Origin: Actinomycetales bacterium Actino_02
GTDB taxonomy: Bacteria; Actinomycetota; Actinomycetes; Propionibacteriales; Propionibacteriaceae
NCBI GenBank assembly: GCA_001603275.1
Contig: LUYM01000006.1
Span: 583,391 to 647,390, forward strand
Length of the DNA: 64,000 nt
Direction of reading: 5' to 3'
Each line of letters begins with the position of its first letter. Position 1 is the first letter of the stretch. Under the pieces are notes generated by a model that worked only from the letters and a program-made list of their open reading frames with translations, was not told where the DNA came from and ran no database searches. The position numbers and the translations under genes are program-made. This document shows positions 35,616 to 45,495 of the stretch, in pieces.

Positions 35616-38044
35616 CAGGCGACGACCTCCACCCGAACCAGGCGGGCGTCGTCGGCAGTGACCAGGTGCACGTCGCCGGTGAGCTGGAGTAGTGCCCGCT
35701 CGGTGGCGGTGCCGGGTACCGGCGCGGCGATGCTCAGCCCGGTGTTGGAGATGGCTCCGTTGGTGGTGCTGACACTGGGCAGGTCGTTGCTGGAGGCCGA
35801 CGAGTGTGAGCCGACCCAGACCTCGACCGCGCCAGGCTCGACGATCTTGCGCAGGCTGCGATCGGAGAACGCGAACCGTGCGGTGGGGACGTCGAACCGG
35901 ATCCGTCGGGACTGGCCGGGCTCGAGCTCCACCCGGGTGTACCCGAGCAGCTGGACGACCGGGCGCACCACCGAGCCGACCAGGTCACGTCCGTACAGCT
36001 GGACGATGTCGGCGCCGGCCACCGCTCCGGTGTTGGTGACGGTGACGTCCACGGCGAAGTGGGCGCCGGCCTCGACCTCGGAGACGGTGGACAGCTCGGA
36101 GTAGCTGAAGCTCGTGTAGGACAGCCCGAAGCCGAAGGGACGTACCGGTGTCGGGTCGGTGGAGGTGACCTCCGACGGCCCGCCCAGAATCGGTTGCAGG
36201 TAGGAGTAGGGCTCGGCACCGCTGGATCGCGGCAGTGACACCGGCAGTCGACCCGACGGGTTCACCAAGCCGGTGAGCACATCGGCGATGGCCAAGCCGC
36301 CACCTTCGCCGGGGAAGAACGACTGCAGCACCGCGGACGGCCGTGGGCCGGTCCCGTCCAGCGCCCAGCCGATCGCGTAGGGACGTCCGGTGATCACCAC
36401 CATCACCACCGGGGTTCCGGTGCTGACCAGGACTTCCACCAGTTCGCGCTGCACGCCGGGCAGGTCGAGGCTTTGGGTGTCGTTGCCCTCGCCGACGGTG
36501 CCACGGCCGAACAGTCCGGCCTGATCGCCGACCACCACGATGGCCACATCGGCGTCCTGGGCGACCGTGATCGCCTCGGCGAAGCCGGACGTGTCCGCGC
36601 CCTCGACGTCGCAGCCCAGCGCAAAGCTGAGCTGCGGCTCGGCCAGCCCGGCCCGGCTGAAGGCGCCGGACAGCGCCTCGCTCACCGTGGGGATGGCGAT
36701 CGAGACCGGATAGTCCGGGAACGCAGCCAGCACGTGGTTGGCGAAGGAGTAGCAGCCCTGCAGGGCGGCAGTGCGATCGGCGTTGGGGCCGATGATGGCG
36801 ACCTTGGCCGGGGTCTCGCCGCGGCCCAGCGGCAGGACACCGTCGTTGGCCAGCAGGATCACCGAGTGCTCGGCCAGTCGACGGGCGATCTCCTGATGCT
36901 CGACCGGATCCAGATCGACCTCGCTGGGCGGATCGGATTCGAAGGCGTCCGGCTCGAGCAGGCCCAGGGCCTCCTTCTGGGCCAGTGCCCGCAGCACCGC
37001 TCGGTCCACATAGGCAGGATCGAGGCGTCCGGACTCGATCTCCTGTGCCAGCGGTGCCAGATAGGCGTCCCCGGTGGGCAGCTCGATGTCGATGCCCGCG
37101 ATCAGCGCCTGCCGGGCAGCCTCGCCCCGGTCGGCGGCGATTCCCTGCATCACCTGCAGGAAGGCCACGGCGAAGTAGTCGGCGACGACCACACCGTCGA
37201 ACTCCAGCTTCCCGCGCAGCAGGTCGGTGAGAATCGACGGATCGGACGCCACCGGGACGCCGTCAATGGCGGTGTAGGAGTTCATCACCGAACGGGCGCC
37301 GCCATCGCGGATCGCCATCTCGAACGGCGGCAGGAAGATGTCGAGGATCTCCCGCGGCCCGGCATGCACCGGCGCGTGGTTGCGTCCGGCAGCCGACCCG
37401 GAGTAGCTCAGGAAGTGCTTCAAGGTGGCGTGTACGCCGGCCGACTGCATCCCGCGGACGAAGGCCGTGGCCACCGTGCCGACCAGGTAGGGATCCTCGC
37501 CGATGCACTCGTCCACCCGTCCCCAGCGGGGATCGCGGATCACGTCGAGCACCGGCGCCAAGCCCTGGTGCACACCGAGGACGGCCATCGATGCGCCGAT
37601 GGCCGCCCCGGCTTGCCCCACCAGGTCAGGGTCGAAGGAGGCTCCCCAGGCCAGCGGAGTGGGGAAGGTGGTCGCCTTCCACGCCGCGAGCCCGGTCAGC
37701 ACTTCCTCATGTACCAGGGCCGGGATGCCGAGCCTGGTCTCGCGCTTGAGTCGACGCTGCTCGGCCCACAGCCACTGCGCCCGCTCCACAGCATCCACCG
37801 GACGGGTGCCGTAGACCCTGGTGAAGTGGCCGATGCCGTCCTTGGTGATCTCGACCAACTGGCCCGAGGACGCCTGGCCGGCGGCCATCTCACTCTGCAT
37901 CGGTGCGACGACGTTGCCGCCCTGGTCCAGCCAGTAGCCGACCAGCTGGGCCAGCTTCTCCTCCAGAGTCATCCGGGCGGCCAGAGACCGGACCCGGTCG
38001 GAGACCTCGGGCATGGCGGGAATGCCGCTAGGGGATGTGGACAC
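35615..38044 (-). CDS. GH3 beta-glycosidase (beta-xylosidase/beta-glucosidase)
   Basis: The protein of about 809 residues contains the GH3 N-terminal barrel (DPRWGRVDECIGEDPYLVG, TLKHFLSYSG), the nucleophile Asp in GVVVADYFAV, a C-terminal sandwich domain and a fibronectin-III-like end. GTG 38044 is preferred: AAGGAG lies 9 nt upstream, inside the longer frame that would begin at ATG 38062. No signal peptide, so it is cytoplasmic. With GH43 and CE7 it should degrade imported oligosaccharides. Co-regulation with xylan-type genes argues for beta-xylosidase over glucosidase. Confidence 0.93.
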   Translation of the reverse strand: MSTSPSGIPAMPEVSDRVRSLAARMTLEEKLAQLVGYWLDQGGNVVAPMQSEMAAGQASSGQLVEITKDGIGHFTRVYGTRPVDAVERAQWLWAEQRRLKRETRLGIPALVHEEVLTGLAAWKATTFPTPLAWGASFDPDLVGQAGAAIGASMAVLGVHQGLAPVLDVIRDPRWGRVDECIGEDPYLVGTVATAFVRGMQSAGVHATLKHFLSYSGSAAGRNHAPVHAGPREILDIFLPPFEMAIRDGGARSVMNSYTAIDGVPVASDPSILTDLLRGKLEFDGVVVADYFAVAFLQVMQGIAADRGEAARQALIAGIDIELPTGDAYLAPLAQEIESGRLDPAYVDRAVLRALAQKEALGLLEPDAFESDPPSEVDLDPVEHQEIARRLAEHSVILLANDGVLPLGRGETPAKVAIIGPNADRTAALQGCYSFANHVLAAFPDYPVSIAIPTVSEALSGAFSRAGLAEPQLSFALGCDVEGADTSGFAEAITVAQDADVAIVVVGDQAGLFGRGTVGEGNDTQSLDLPGVQRELVEVLVSTGTPVVMVVITGRPYAIGWALDGTGPRPSAVLQSFFPGEGGGLAIADVLTGLVNPSGRLPVSLPRSSGAEPYSYLQPILGGPSEVTSTDPTPVRPFGFGLSYTSFSYSELSTVSEVEAGAHFAVDVTVTNTGAVAGADIVQLYGRDLVGSVVRPVVQLLGYTRVELEPGQSRRIRFDVPTARFAFSDRSLRKIVEPGAVEVWVGSHSSASSNDLPSVSTTNGAISNTGLSIAAPVPGTATERALLQLTGDVHLVTADDARLVRVEVVA

Positions 38045-38098
38045 CGCGTCCGACTCCTTCATATTGCAGGAACTTGCTGGTGATGGACCGAGCCGGGC

Positions 38099-38980
38099 TC
38101 AGCCCTTGACGGCACCGGTGAGGCCACCGACGATGCGACGCTCGAAGATGCTGAAGAAGAACAGCGCCGGGAGCATCGACAAGGAGGTGAAGGCCAGCAC
38201 GGCCGCGGTATCGACCGAGTGCTCGGAGCCGAACGCCTGGACTCCCAGCGGAAGGGTGTACATCTTGGCGTCGTTCAGGATGAACAACGGCAGCATGTAG
38301 CTGTTCCAGGCTCCGACGAAGGCCAGAATCGCCGTGGTGATCACTCCCGGTAGGGAGAGCGGGAGCACCATCTTGAAGAAGAAGCCGAGTCGGCTGGCGC
38401 CGTCGATGAACGCGGCCTCCTCCAACTCCTTCGGGATCGCGGCCAGGAACGGCACCAGGATGATCACCGTCATCGGCAGGGCGAAAGCGATCTGCGGAAG
38501 GATCACACCCAGCAGGTTGTTGGCCAGGTTCATGTTCTTGATCAACAGGTACAGCGGGGTGATGGCCACCGTCAGCGGGAACATCAGGCCCGCTGCGAAC
38601 AGCGAGTACATCAGGTTGCGTCCGCGGAAGTCATAGCGGGCGATGACGAAGCTGGCCATCAGGGCCAAGGCGACGGTACCGATGGTGGTGGACACCGCGG
38701 AGATCACCGAGTTGCCGAACTGTTGCCAGAACAGCTGGCTGGCCAGCACGTCGGCGTAGTTCTTCAACACCCACGGGTTCGGCAAGCCGGACGGGTCGGT
38801 GGTGATCTGCGAGTTCGTCCGGAACCCACCGATGATGATGTAGAGCACCGGCGCGATGCAGATCGCGATCAAGATCGTGGCGATCAGATAGGTGGCCGGG
38901 CTGCCCCAGGTGGCCCCGGACTTCGAGGCCTTCTTGTGTCCGCTTCGACGAGAGCTGGCGGTGAGTGCGACTTGAGACAT
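38099..38980 (-). CDS. CUT1-family sugar ABC permease (MalG type)
   Basis: The 293-residue membrane protein has six hydrophobic segments and the EAA loop EEAAFIDGASRLGFFFKMVL characteristic of binding-protein-dependent permeases. It ends at a 5' neighbour operon boundary: the GH3 gene starts 55 bp further on. The start overlaps the stop of the partner permease. It is half of a sugar importer channel. No ATPase gene is present, so a shared MsiK-type ATPase elsewhere is expected. Confidence 0.93.
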   Translation of the reverse strand: MSQVALTASSRRSGHKKASKSGATWGSPATYLIATILIAICIAPVLYIIIGGFRTNSQITTDPSGLPNPWVLKNYADVLASQLFWQQFGNSVISAVSTTIGTVALALMASFVIARYDFRGRNLMYSLFAAGLMFPLTVAITPLYLLIKNMNLANNLLGVILPQIAFALPMTVIILVPFLAAIPKELEEAAFIDGASRLGFFFKMVLPLSLPGVITTAILAFVGAWNSYMLPLFILNDAKMYTLPLGVQAFGSEHSVDTAAVLAFTSLSMLPALFFFSIFERRIVGGLTGAVKG

Positions 38981-39990
38981 CAGCGAGCCTTCCGCTCCGG
39001 GCCTTCGGTGAGGGCGCCCTCGGTGTCGCGCCGGAGCACGAACCGCTGGTAGGTGAGCGCAATCACCAGGGAGATCACGAAGATCGCCACCGCGACCGCG
39101 TTGCCGTAGCCGTAGTTGCCGGCCAGTCGCCCTTCACGAACCATGTAGGTGGCCATGGTGGAGGTCCCGGCTGTCGACGAGACGTACTGGCCCCAAATGA
39201 TGTAGACGAGATCGAACAGCTGCAGGGAGCCGATGATCGACAAGAACGCCCAGACTCGGACCGTGGGGCCGAGCAATGGCAGGGTGATCCAGCGTTGGAT
39301 CCGCCAGTAGGACGCGCCGTCGATGGCGGCTGCTTCGTACAGCTCGTCGGGAATGCCCTGCATGCCGGCCAGCATCAAGATGACGGCGAAGCCCAGGTAC
39401 TTCCAGGAGATGATGACCATCAAGGTCCAGATCGCGGCGTTGGGATCAGCGATCCAGTCCGCCTTCGCCCAGCCCATCCCGATGTTGGTCAGCAGGTCGT
39501 TGAGTGCGCCCTGGTACTGCAGCATCAGGCTCCAGCCGGTGCCGACGATGACCTCGGAGATGACGTAGGGGACGAAGATCAACACCCGGATCAGCGAACG
39601 ACCCTTGATGTTCTGGTTCAGCAGCAGCGCGAAGGCGATGGCCGCCGGCCCCTGCATGATCAACGACATGATCACGATCAGCCCGTTGTGCTTCAGCGCA
39701 TCCAGGAAGTTCTGATCGGTAAAGATGGTGATGTAGTTCTGGAACCCGACGAACTTGGTCGGGACTCCGAAGCCCTTCCACTGGTAGAAGCCGTAGTAGG
39801 CCGCCATGAACACGGGAAGGATCACAAAAGCCAGGAACATTAGGATCGCCGGTCCGGCAAGGATCACGATTTCAAGCCGCTTGCGCCATTCAGCCCTGGC
39901 TCGGTCAGCCCGAGACGATGCCGGAGCATCGTCTCGGGCTGACTTCGAACCTGACGAGCGCGTGGCCAGTGTTTTCACTGATTCGCTCAT
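38980..39990 (-). CDS. CUT1-family sugar ABC permease (MalF type)
   Basis: The 336-residue permease has a polar N-terminus of about 40 residues, six or more helices and the EAA loop ELYEAAAIDGASYWRIQRWI. It partners the MalG-type permease. It lies 12 bp downstream of the binding-protein gene. Membrane component of the sugar importer. Confidence 0.92.
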   Translation of the reverse strand: MSESVKTLATRSSGSKSARDDAPASSRADRARAEWRKRLEIVILAGPAILMFLAFVILPVFMAAYYGFYQWKGFGVPTKFVGFQNYITIFTDQNFLDALKHNGLIVIMSLIMQGPAAIAFALLLNQNIKGRSLIRVLIFVPYVISEVIVGTGWSLMLQYQGALNDLLTNIGMGWAKADWIADPNAAIWTLMVIISWKYLGFAVILMLAGMQGIPDELYEAAAIDGASYWRIQRWITLPLLGPTVRVWAFLSIIGSLQLFDLVYIIWGQYVSSTAGTSTMATYMVREGRLAGNYGYGNAVAVAIFVISLVIALTYQRFVLRRDTEGALTEGPERKAR

Positions 39991-40002
39991 GAGGTTCTTT
40001 GA

Positions 40003-41334
40003 CTAACCCTTCGCCGCAGCCGTCTTCACAGCGGCAACGATGTCAGCAGCGCTGCCCTTGCCGGCGAGCATGTTGACCACGCCACCGTTCAGAGCGTTGC
40101 CGACGTTCTGGCCGTACATGGTGTCCAGCCACAGGCTGACGTAGGAGGCCTTGTCGTAGGAGGCGAGCACGTCCTGCAGGGCAGGATCAGTGACGACACC
40201 CTTGGCATCCTTGTTCGCAGGCAGGGTCTGGAACGCCTTGGCGTAGCCTTCCTGGTTCGCCTTGTTGGCGATGAAGTTCAGGAAGTCGACGCACTCGGCC
40301 GGAGCATTCTTGCGGCACGCGAAGCCGTCCGAGCCACCCATCATGGCGGTGGCATCGCCGGCGCCACCGGCAACGGCCGGGAAGGGGAACCAACCCAGGT
40401 CAGCCAGCGACTTCTTGTCCGGGGTCAGGTCCTTGACAACACCGGGCTCCCAGGCGCCCATGAGCTCCATGGCGGCCTTGTGGTTGGCCAGCTGGCCGGC
40501 GGAGCTGCCTGCACCCTGCTGAGCAGAGGTGGTCAGGTAACCCTTGTTGAACGGATCGGTGTCAGCGAACGCCTTCAGGTCCTCGCCGGCCTTCAGCCAG
40601 CAGGGATCGGAGAAGTCCTTGTCCGCGGCGGCCTTGTCCATGACGTCCTTGGAGCAGTCACGCAGCGCCATGAAGTAGTACCAGTGAGCGGCCGGCCATG
40701 CGTCCTTGCCACCCAGGGCGATCGGGGCGATGCCCGCAGCCTTGAGCTTGGCAACAGCGGCGTTCAGCTCTTCGAAGTTGGTCGGCAGAGCAGTGATGCC
40801 GGCCTGCTTGAACAGGTCCTTGCTGTAGTAGATGCCGCCGGGGAGAACCGAGGTCGGCATGCCGTAGATCTTGCCGCCGACGGTGAAGGCGCTGAAGATG
40901 CCGTCGCCGTACGCGGTCTTGATGTCGGGAGCGATCTTGTCGGTGATGTCCATCACCTGATCAGCGGCAACGACGTCGGCGAGCTTGCCGCCGCCACGGG
41001 CCATGAAGATCGTCGGGTCATCACCGGAGTTCAGGGCGGTCTGCAGCTTTCCGTCCATGTCCTCGTTCTGGATGGCCTGGATGTTGATGGTGACGTTCGG
41101 GTGCTCCTTGGTGAACGCCGCAACCGTGTCTTCCCAGTACTTCTTGCCGTCACCGGTGGTGGAGTTGTGCCAGAAGGTCATGGTGACCGGGGCAGCGCTC
41201 TGCGACGGTGCGGATGAATCAGTGCCGCCCGGGGTGGTTGCGGTCCCGGACGTTCCGCCGGCACAACCGGCGAGGGCTAGCGCCACGCTTGCACCCAGCG
41301 CGACCAGCGCCGGGGCCTTCATTTTCCACTGCAT
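40003..41334 (-). CDS. Sugar-binding lipoprotein of a CUT1 ABC importer
   Basis: The 443-residue protein has a signal peptide with lipobox LAGC (Cys near residue 24) and a mature domain of the extracellular solute-binding family 1 (TMTFWHNSTTGDGKKYWEDT, later MELMGAWEPGV and DGFACRKNAPAECVDFLNFI). It should bind a xylo-oligosaccharide or similar sugar, judged from operon context. ATG 41334 has GAGAGG 8 nt upstream; MKAPAL at 41322 is an alternative start. A LacI-type operator lies 83 nt upstream of the ATG. Confidence 0.93.
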   Translation of the reverse strand: MQWKMKAPALVALGASVALALAGCAGGTSGTATTPGGTDSSAPSQSAAPVTMTFWHNSTTGDGKKYWEDTVAAFTKEHPNVTINIQAIQNEDMDGKLQTALNSGDDPTIFMARGGGKLADVVAADQVMDITDKIAPDIKTAYGDGIFSAFTVGGKIYGMPTSVLPGGIYYSKDLFKQAGITALPTNFEELNAAVAKLKAAGIAPIALGGKDAWPAAHWYYFMALRDCSKDVMDKAAADKDFSDPCWLKAGEDLKAFADTDPFNKGYLTTSAQQGAGSSAGQLANHKAAMELMGAWEPGVVKDLTPDKKSLADLGWFPFPAVAGGAGDATAMMGGSDGFACRKNAPAECVDFLNFIANKANQEGYAKAFQTLPANKDAKGVVTDPALQDVLASYDKASYVSLWLDTMYGQNVGNALNGGVVNMLAGKGSAADIVAAVKTAAAKG

Positions 41335-41417
41335 ACGACAGACCTCTCAGTCCTCTTTGACCGTGCGGCAGGGATTCCTGCCTGTTCTGGATACTTCCAT
41401 CGCCGCCGAGCCGTGTC

Positions 41418-41437
41418 AAACGTTTTCGATAACGTTT
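41418..41437. promoter_or_regulatory. LacI-type operator in the divergent sugar-transport/LacI region
   Basis: AAACGTTTTCGATAACGTTT is a 20-bp dyad with 9 of 10 base pairs symmetrical and a central CG, as typical of LacI-family operators. It lies between the divergent binding-protein and LacI genes and can control both. Confidence 0.75.
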
Positions 41438-41473
41438 TAGTTGCGCCTGGGTGGCGGACGGCCGCGCATGGGC

Positions 41474-41479
41474 TAGCGT
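41474..41479 (+). promoter_or_regulatory. Candidate -10 box of the LacI gene (leaderless)
   Basis: TAGCGT lies 7 nt upstream of the GTG at 41487, and the LacI operator sits about 37 nt further upstream. Confidence 0.4.
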
Positions 41480-41486
41480 TGCCGCC

Positions 41487-42527
41487 GTGACCCACACTGT
41501 CAGATCCGGACGCGCCGCCGAGCGGACGATTGTCGAGCGGGCCACCATCGTCGATGTGGCCCGGACGGCCGGCGTCTCGGTCTCCACGGTCTCCAAGGTG
41601 ATCAATGACCGCGACGGCGTCGCGGCCGAGACCTACGAGCGGGTGATGAGCGTCGTGGCCGAACTCGGCTACGAGTCGTCCCTTGTGGCAAGCAGTTTGC
41701 GGCGACGCAGCACCAATGTGGTGGGCGTGCTGGTGCCGCAGTTCGAGCCCTTCTCCACCGAGCTGCTCAAGGGTATCTCCACGGCCACCGAAGGCACCGG
41801 CTACGAGCTGCTGGCCTACTCCGGAGACCTCAGCCACAACGAGATCGGCTGGGAGCGGCGCTCGCTGTCGCGGCTGGCCGGAACCTTGATCGACGGCGCC
41901 GTGATCGTCGCCCCGACCGCAGCGGTGACCACCGCGACCATTCCGGTGGTCGCCATCGACCCGCACACCGGACGCACCGGCCCCAGCACCGTTGAGGTGG
42001 ACAACATCGGCGGCGCGCGGGCGGCCACCGAGCATCTGATCGGGCTCGGACACACCCGGATCGCGCACGTCCGCGGCCGCACCGACCTGGTCTCGGCCGA
42101 GCAGCGCGAGCAGGGCTACCGGGAGGCGCTGCAGGCGGCCGGGCTGCCCTACGACCCCGAGCTGGTTCGGGTCGGCGGCTATCGCGCCGTCGAGACCACC
42201 GAGGCAGCCCACGAGCTGCTCAGCCTGCCGAACCGGCCCAGCGCGATCTTCGCCGCCAACGATCTGTCGGCGATCCGGGTCCTCGAAGTGGCGGCCGAGA
42301 TGGGCATCCGGGTGCCGGAGGAGCTGTCGGTGGTCGGCTTCGACAACGTCCCGGAAGCGGCGAACTGCTCACCCGCGCTGACCACGGTCTCCCAACCCAT
42401 GCATCAGATCGGCGCTGAGGCGATCCGGATCCTGATGGAGCTACTCAACGGCGAATCCAAGGAGGAGCACCTGCGGCTGCCGGCCAGCATGGTGATCCGG
42501 GCCAGCACGGCGGCTTTCAGCGGCTGA
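41487..42527 (+). CDS. LacI-family regulator of the xylo-oligosaccharide operon
   Basis: The 346-residue protein has the HTH ATIVDVARTAGVSVSTVSKV and a periplasmic-binding-like effector domain with FEPFSTELLKGI, WERRSLSRLAGTLIDGAV and SVVGFDNVPEAA. It resembles the protein at 27713-28729 along its length. GTG 41487 is preferred because a -10 hexamer lies 7 nt upstream; a longer frame from 41451 would include the promoter. It is divergent from the sugar importer and shares its operator region. Its stop (TGA) is directly followed by the stop of the convergent carboxylase gene with no gap. Confidence 0.92.
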   Translation: MTHTVRSGRAAERTIVERATIVDVARTAGVSVSTVSKVINDRDGVAAETYERVMSVVAELGYESSLVASSLRRRSTNVVGVLVPQFEPFSTELLKGISTATEGTGYELLAYSGDLSHNEIGWERRSLSRLAGTLIDGAVIVAPTAAVTTATIPVVAIDPHTGRTGPSTVEVDNIGGARAATEHLIGLGHTRIAHVRGRTDLVSAEQREQGYREALQAAGLPYDPELVRVGGYRAVETTEAAHELLSLPNRPSAIFAANDLSAIRVLEVAAEMGIRVPEELSVVGFDNVPEAANCSPALTTVSQPMHQIGAEAIRILMELLNGESKEEHLRLPASMVIRASTAAFSG

Positions 42528-44291
42528 TCAGGCCGGATCGACGATCTCGCAGAGCACCTGACCCGAGCCCACGCTCGCACCCACGGTTGCCGCGAGCCCG
42601 GAGATGATCCCGGCCCGGTGTGCGGTGATCGGCTGCTCCATCTTCATGGCCTCGAGCACCAGGACTAGATCGCCTTCGGCCACCTCGTCCCCGTCGATCA
42701 CTGCAACCTTGACGATCGTGCCCTGCATCGGCGCGGTCAGCTCGTTGGACGAGGGTGCTTTCGCCTTGGCGCCACCGGTGCTGCGCCGGGTCGGACGCTG
42801 AGCGGAGGGCTGCTTGAGCACCGGAGTGGCCAGCGTGCTGGGCAGCCGGACCTCGACTCGGCGACCGTTCACCTCGACCACGTAGGTGGTCTTGTCCTCT
42901 CCCTCGGTGCTGCCGATCGGTCCGGTGTAGGGCTCCAGCAACTGGGCGAACTCGGTCTCGATCCAGCGGGTGTGCACGCCGAAGTGGCCGTCGGCCGCGA
43001 CGAAGGCCGGCTCGGTGAGCACAGCGGCGTGGAACGGCAGCACCGACGGCATCCCCTCCAGCACGGTCTCGGCCAGGGCGCGGCGGCTGCGCTCGATCGC
43101 CTGGGTGCGGTCGGTGCCGGTCACGATCAGCTTGGCCACCAGCGAGTCGAACGAGCCGGGGACGGCCATGCCGGGCAGGTAGCCGGCATCGACCCGGACG
43201 CCCGGGCCGGACGGCGGCGTCCAGGCGGTCAGGGTGCCGGGGGCCGGCATGAAGTTGCGTCCGGGGTCCTCGGCGTTGATCCGGAACTCGATCGAGTGGC
43301 CGCGCGGAGCCGGGTCGTCGTAGCCGAGCGCCTCTCCGTCGGCGATCCGGAACATCTCCCGGACCAGATCCAGCCCGGTCACCTCTTCGGAGACCGGGTG
43401 CTCGACCTGGAGCCGGGTGTTCACCTCAAGGAAGGAGATGGTGCCGTCCTGGCCGACCAGGAACTCACACGTCCCGGCGCCCACGTAGCCGGCTTCGGTG
43501 AGAATCGCCTTGCTGGAGGCGTACAGGCTGGCCACCTGATCCTCGCTGAGGAACGGGGCCGGCGCCTCTTCGACGAGCTTCTGGTGGCGGCGCTGCAGTG
43601 AGCAGTCGCGGGTGGAGACCACCACCACGTTGCCGTGGGAGTCGGCCAGACACTGGGTCTCGACGTGGCGGGGACGATCCAGATAGCGCTCGACGAAGCA
43701 TTCGCCGCGTCCGAAGGCGGTGACCGCTTCCCGGGTGGCCGACTCGAACAGCTCGGGAATCTCATCCAACGTGCGGGCGACCTTGAGGCCGCGTCCGCCA
43801 CCACCGAAGGCGGCCTTGATTGCGATCGGCAGCCCGTGCTGCTCGGCGAAAGCGAGCACTTCGGCCGCGTCGGCGACCGGATCGGCAGTGCCGGGCACCA
43901 GCGGGGCGCCGACCTTCTGGGCGATGTGCCGGGCCTGCACCTTGTCGCCGAGGGCTTCGATGGCCGCCGGCGGCGGACCGATCCAGGTCAGCCCGGCGTC
44001 GATCACGGCCTGGGCGAAGGCCGCGTTCTCGGCCAGGAAGCCGTAGCCGGGGTGGACGGCGTCGGCACCTGCACGCTTGGCCGCAGACAGCAGCTTGGCG
44101 ATGTCGAGGTAGGTCTCGGCCGGGGTGATCCCATTGAGTGCGAAAGCCTCGTCGGCGAGCCGGACGAACAGGGAATCGGCGTCGGCGTCGGCATAGACAG
44201 CCACACTGCCGATGCCGGCATCACGCGCCGCCCGGATCACCCGTACCGCGATCTCGCCGCGGTTGGCGACCAGCACTTTCGAAATCGTCAT
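42528..44291 (-). CDS. accA3: Acyl-CoA carboxylase alpha subunit (biotin carboxylase + biotin carrier)
   Basis: The 587-residue protein has an N-terminal biotin carboxylase half ([47 protein letters not shown]) and a C-terminal biotin carrier domain with [13 protein letters not shown], the biotinylated Lys being in EAMKM. It is the shared alpha chain of acetyl/propionyl-CoA carboxylases. ATG 44291 is supported by GGAGGG just upstream; the longer frame to 44405 is not needed. The beta and epsilon genes are 10 kb away (54268-56066). Symbol by analogy with mycobacteria. Confidence 0.94.
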   Translation of the reverse strand: MTISKVLVANRGEIAVRVIRAARDAGIGSVAVYADADADSLFVRLADEAFALNGITPAETYLDIAKLLSAAKRAGADAVHPGYGFLAENAAFAQAVIDAGLTWIGPPPAAIEALGDKVQARHIAQKVGAPLVPGTADPVADAAEVLAFAEQHGLPIAIKAAFGGGGRGLKVARTLDEIPELFESATREAVTAFGRGECFVERYLDRPRHVETQCLADSHGNVVVVSTRDCSLQRRHQKLVEEAPAPFLSEDQVASLYASSKAILTEAGYVGAGTCEFLVGQDGTISFLEVNTRLQVEHPVSEEVTGLDLVREMFRIADGEALGYDDPAPRGHSIEFRINAEDPGRNFMPAPGTLTAWTPPSGPGVRVDAGYLPGMAVPGSFDSLVAKLIVTGTDRTQAIERSRRALAETVLEGMPSVLPFHAAVLTEPAFVAADGHFGVHTRWIETEFAQLLEPYTGPIGSTEGEDKTTYVVEVNGRRVEVRLPSTLATPVLKQPSAQRPTRRSTGGAKAKAPSSNELTAPMQGTIVKVAVIDGDEVAEGDLVLVLEAMKMEQPITAHRAGIISGLAATVGASVGSGQVLCEIVDPA

Positions 44292-44434
44292 CGACCCTCC
44301 ATCGAAGCTGCGCGTCGCTGGGGAGTCTAGTGAGCCGGGCTGCGGCGGGCAGGGTGAACTACGCCGCTTTGCTGAGGTTGGTGTGCTTGCGCGTGTCGCG
44401 CGCACTTGTGCCGGCCCAGCCCGCCGCGCGGAGC

Positions 44435-45436
44435 ATGCTGGACGCCGTGAGCAGCATCCGCAGCCGGGCCTGGCGTCAGGGCGTCGAAGTGGCCGCCGAC
44501 TTCCCCCTCGCTGATCTGGATACCTGGCTCGGCCGAGACGACGTCCTGGTCTGGCTGGACATCCTGGCGCCCAGCCCCGCCGACCTGGATGTGCTGCGCG
44601 ATGAGCTCGGCATGGACCAGCTGGCCGTTGAGGATGCGGTCGAGCCGATGGAGCGTCCCAAGGCCACCCGGCACGCCAATCACTCGTTCCTGACCTGCTA
44701 CTCCACGGCGCTGGAGGAGGGCGCCCGCAGCACTCGGCTGGTGACCGGACGGGTGTCGGCGTTCCTGCTCAAAGACGGGCTGATCACCGTGCGTCCGGAC
44801 GACACCGTCGACATGGACTCGATCCTGCACCGCTGGCAGGAGGACGGCCTGCTGCACAGCGGGGTGGCCGCGCTCGTCCACGGCCTGCTGGATCACCTTG
44901 TCGATGGGCACTTCGCGGCGATCGGGCAGATGGACGACGAGCTGGAGGATCTAGAGGATCTGCTGTTCGAGTCGAACCGGAAGCCGGCCGAGCTGCAGCA
45001 GCGGGTATTCGCCATGCGCAAGGCGCTGGTGGAGTTGCGTCGGGTGGTGCTGCCGATGCGGGAGGTGGTCACCTCGGTGATGCGGTTCCGCGCGGAGAGT
45101 GATCGGCCGCTGTCCAGCGACCTGGACGGCAACTTCAACGACCTCTACGACCACGTGATCCGGGCCGCGGAGTGGACCGAGAGCCTGCGCGACATGGTTT
45201 CGAGCATCTTCGAGACCCAGCTCTCGCTGCAGGACGCCCGGCTGAACGAGGTGATGAAGAAGCTGGCCGGCTGGGGCGCCATCATCGCGGTGCCGACCGC
45301 GATCACCGGCTGGTTCGGCCAGAACCTGCCCTACCCGGGCTTCTCGGATACCTCGGGCCTGATTCAGTCGGTGCTGCTGATCCTGGTCGGCAGCGTCGGG
45401 CTGTTCGCGGTGTTCCGGAAGTTCGACTGGATCTAG
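44435..45436 (+). CDS. CorA-family divalent metal transporter, GQN variant
   Basis: The protein of about 333 residues has the CorA plan: an acidic N-terminal domain, long helices ([32 protein letters not shown]) and two C-terminal membrane helices. The signature loop is [14 protein letters not shown], so the canonical GMN is GQN. Variants of this motif occur in actinobacterial CorA-like proteins. Selectivity (Mg2+, Co2+ or other) is uncertain. ATG 44435 is given; GTG 44447 is an equally good start. Divergent from the carboxylase alpha gene. Confidence 0.88.
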   Translation: MLDAVSSIRSRAWRQGVEVAADFPLADLDTWLGRDDVLVWLDILAPSPADLDVLRDELGMDQLAVEDAVEPMERPKATRHANHSFLTCYSTALEEGARSTRLVTGRVSAFLLKDGLITVRPDDTVDMDSILHRWQEDGLLHSGVAALVHGLLDHLVDGHFAAIGQMDDELEDLEDLLFESNRKPAELQQRVFAMRKALVELRRVVLPMREVVTSVMRFRAESDRPLSSDLDGNFNDLYDHVIRAAEWTESLRDMVSSIFETQLSLQDARLNEVMKKLAGWGAIIAVPTAITGWFGQNLPYPGFSDTSGLIQSVLLILVGSVGLFAVFRKFDWI

Positions 45437-45483
45437 ACGGTCCATGGCTGATTCGGTCGTGTCGGACGGGCTTGGCCGGACTC

Positions 45484-45489
45484 TACGAT
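45484..45489 (+). promoter_or_regulatory. Candidate -10 box of the LysE-family gene (leaderless)
   Basis: TACGAT is followed after 6 nt by the ATG at 45496. Confidence 0.45.
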
Positions 45490-45495
45490 GCGGCC

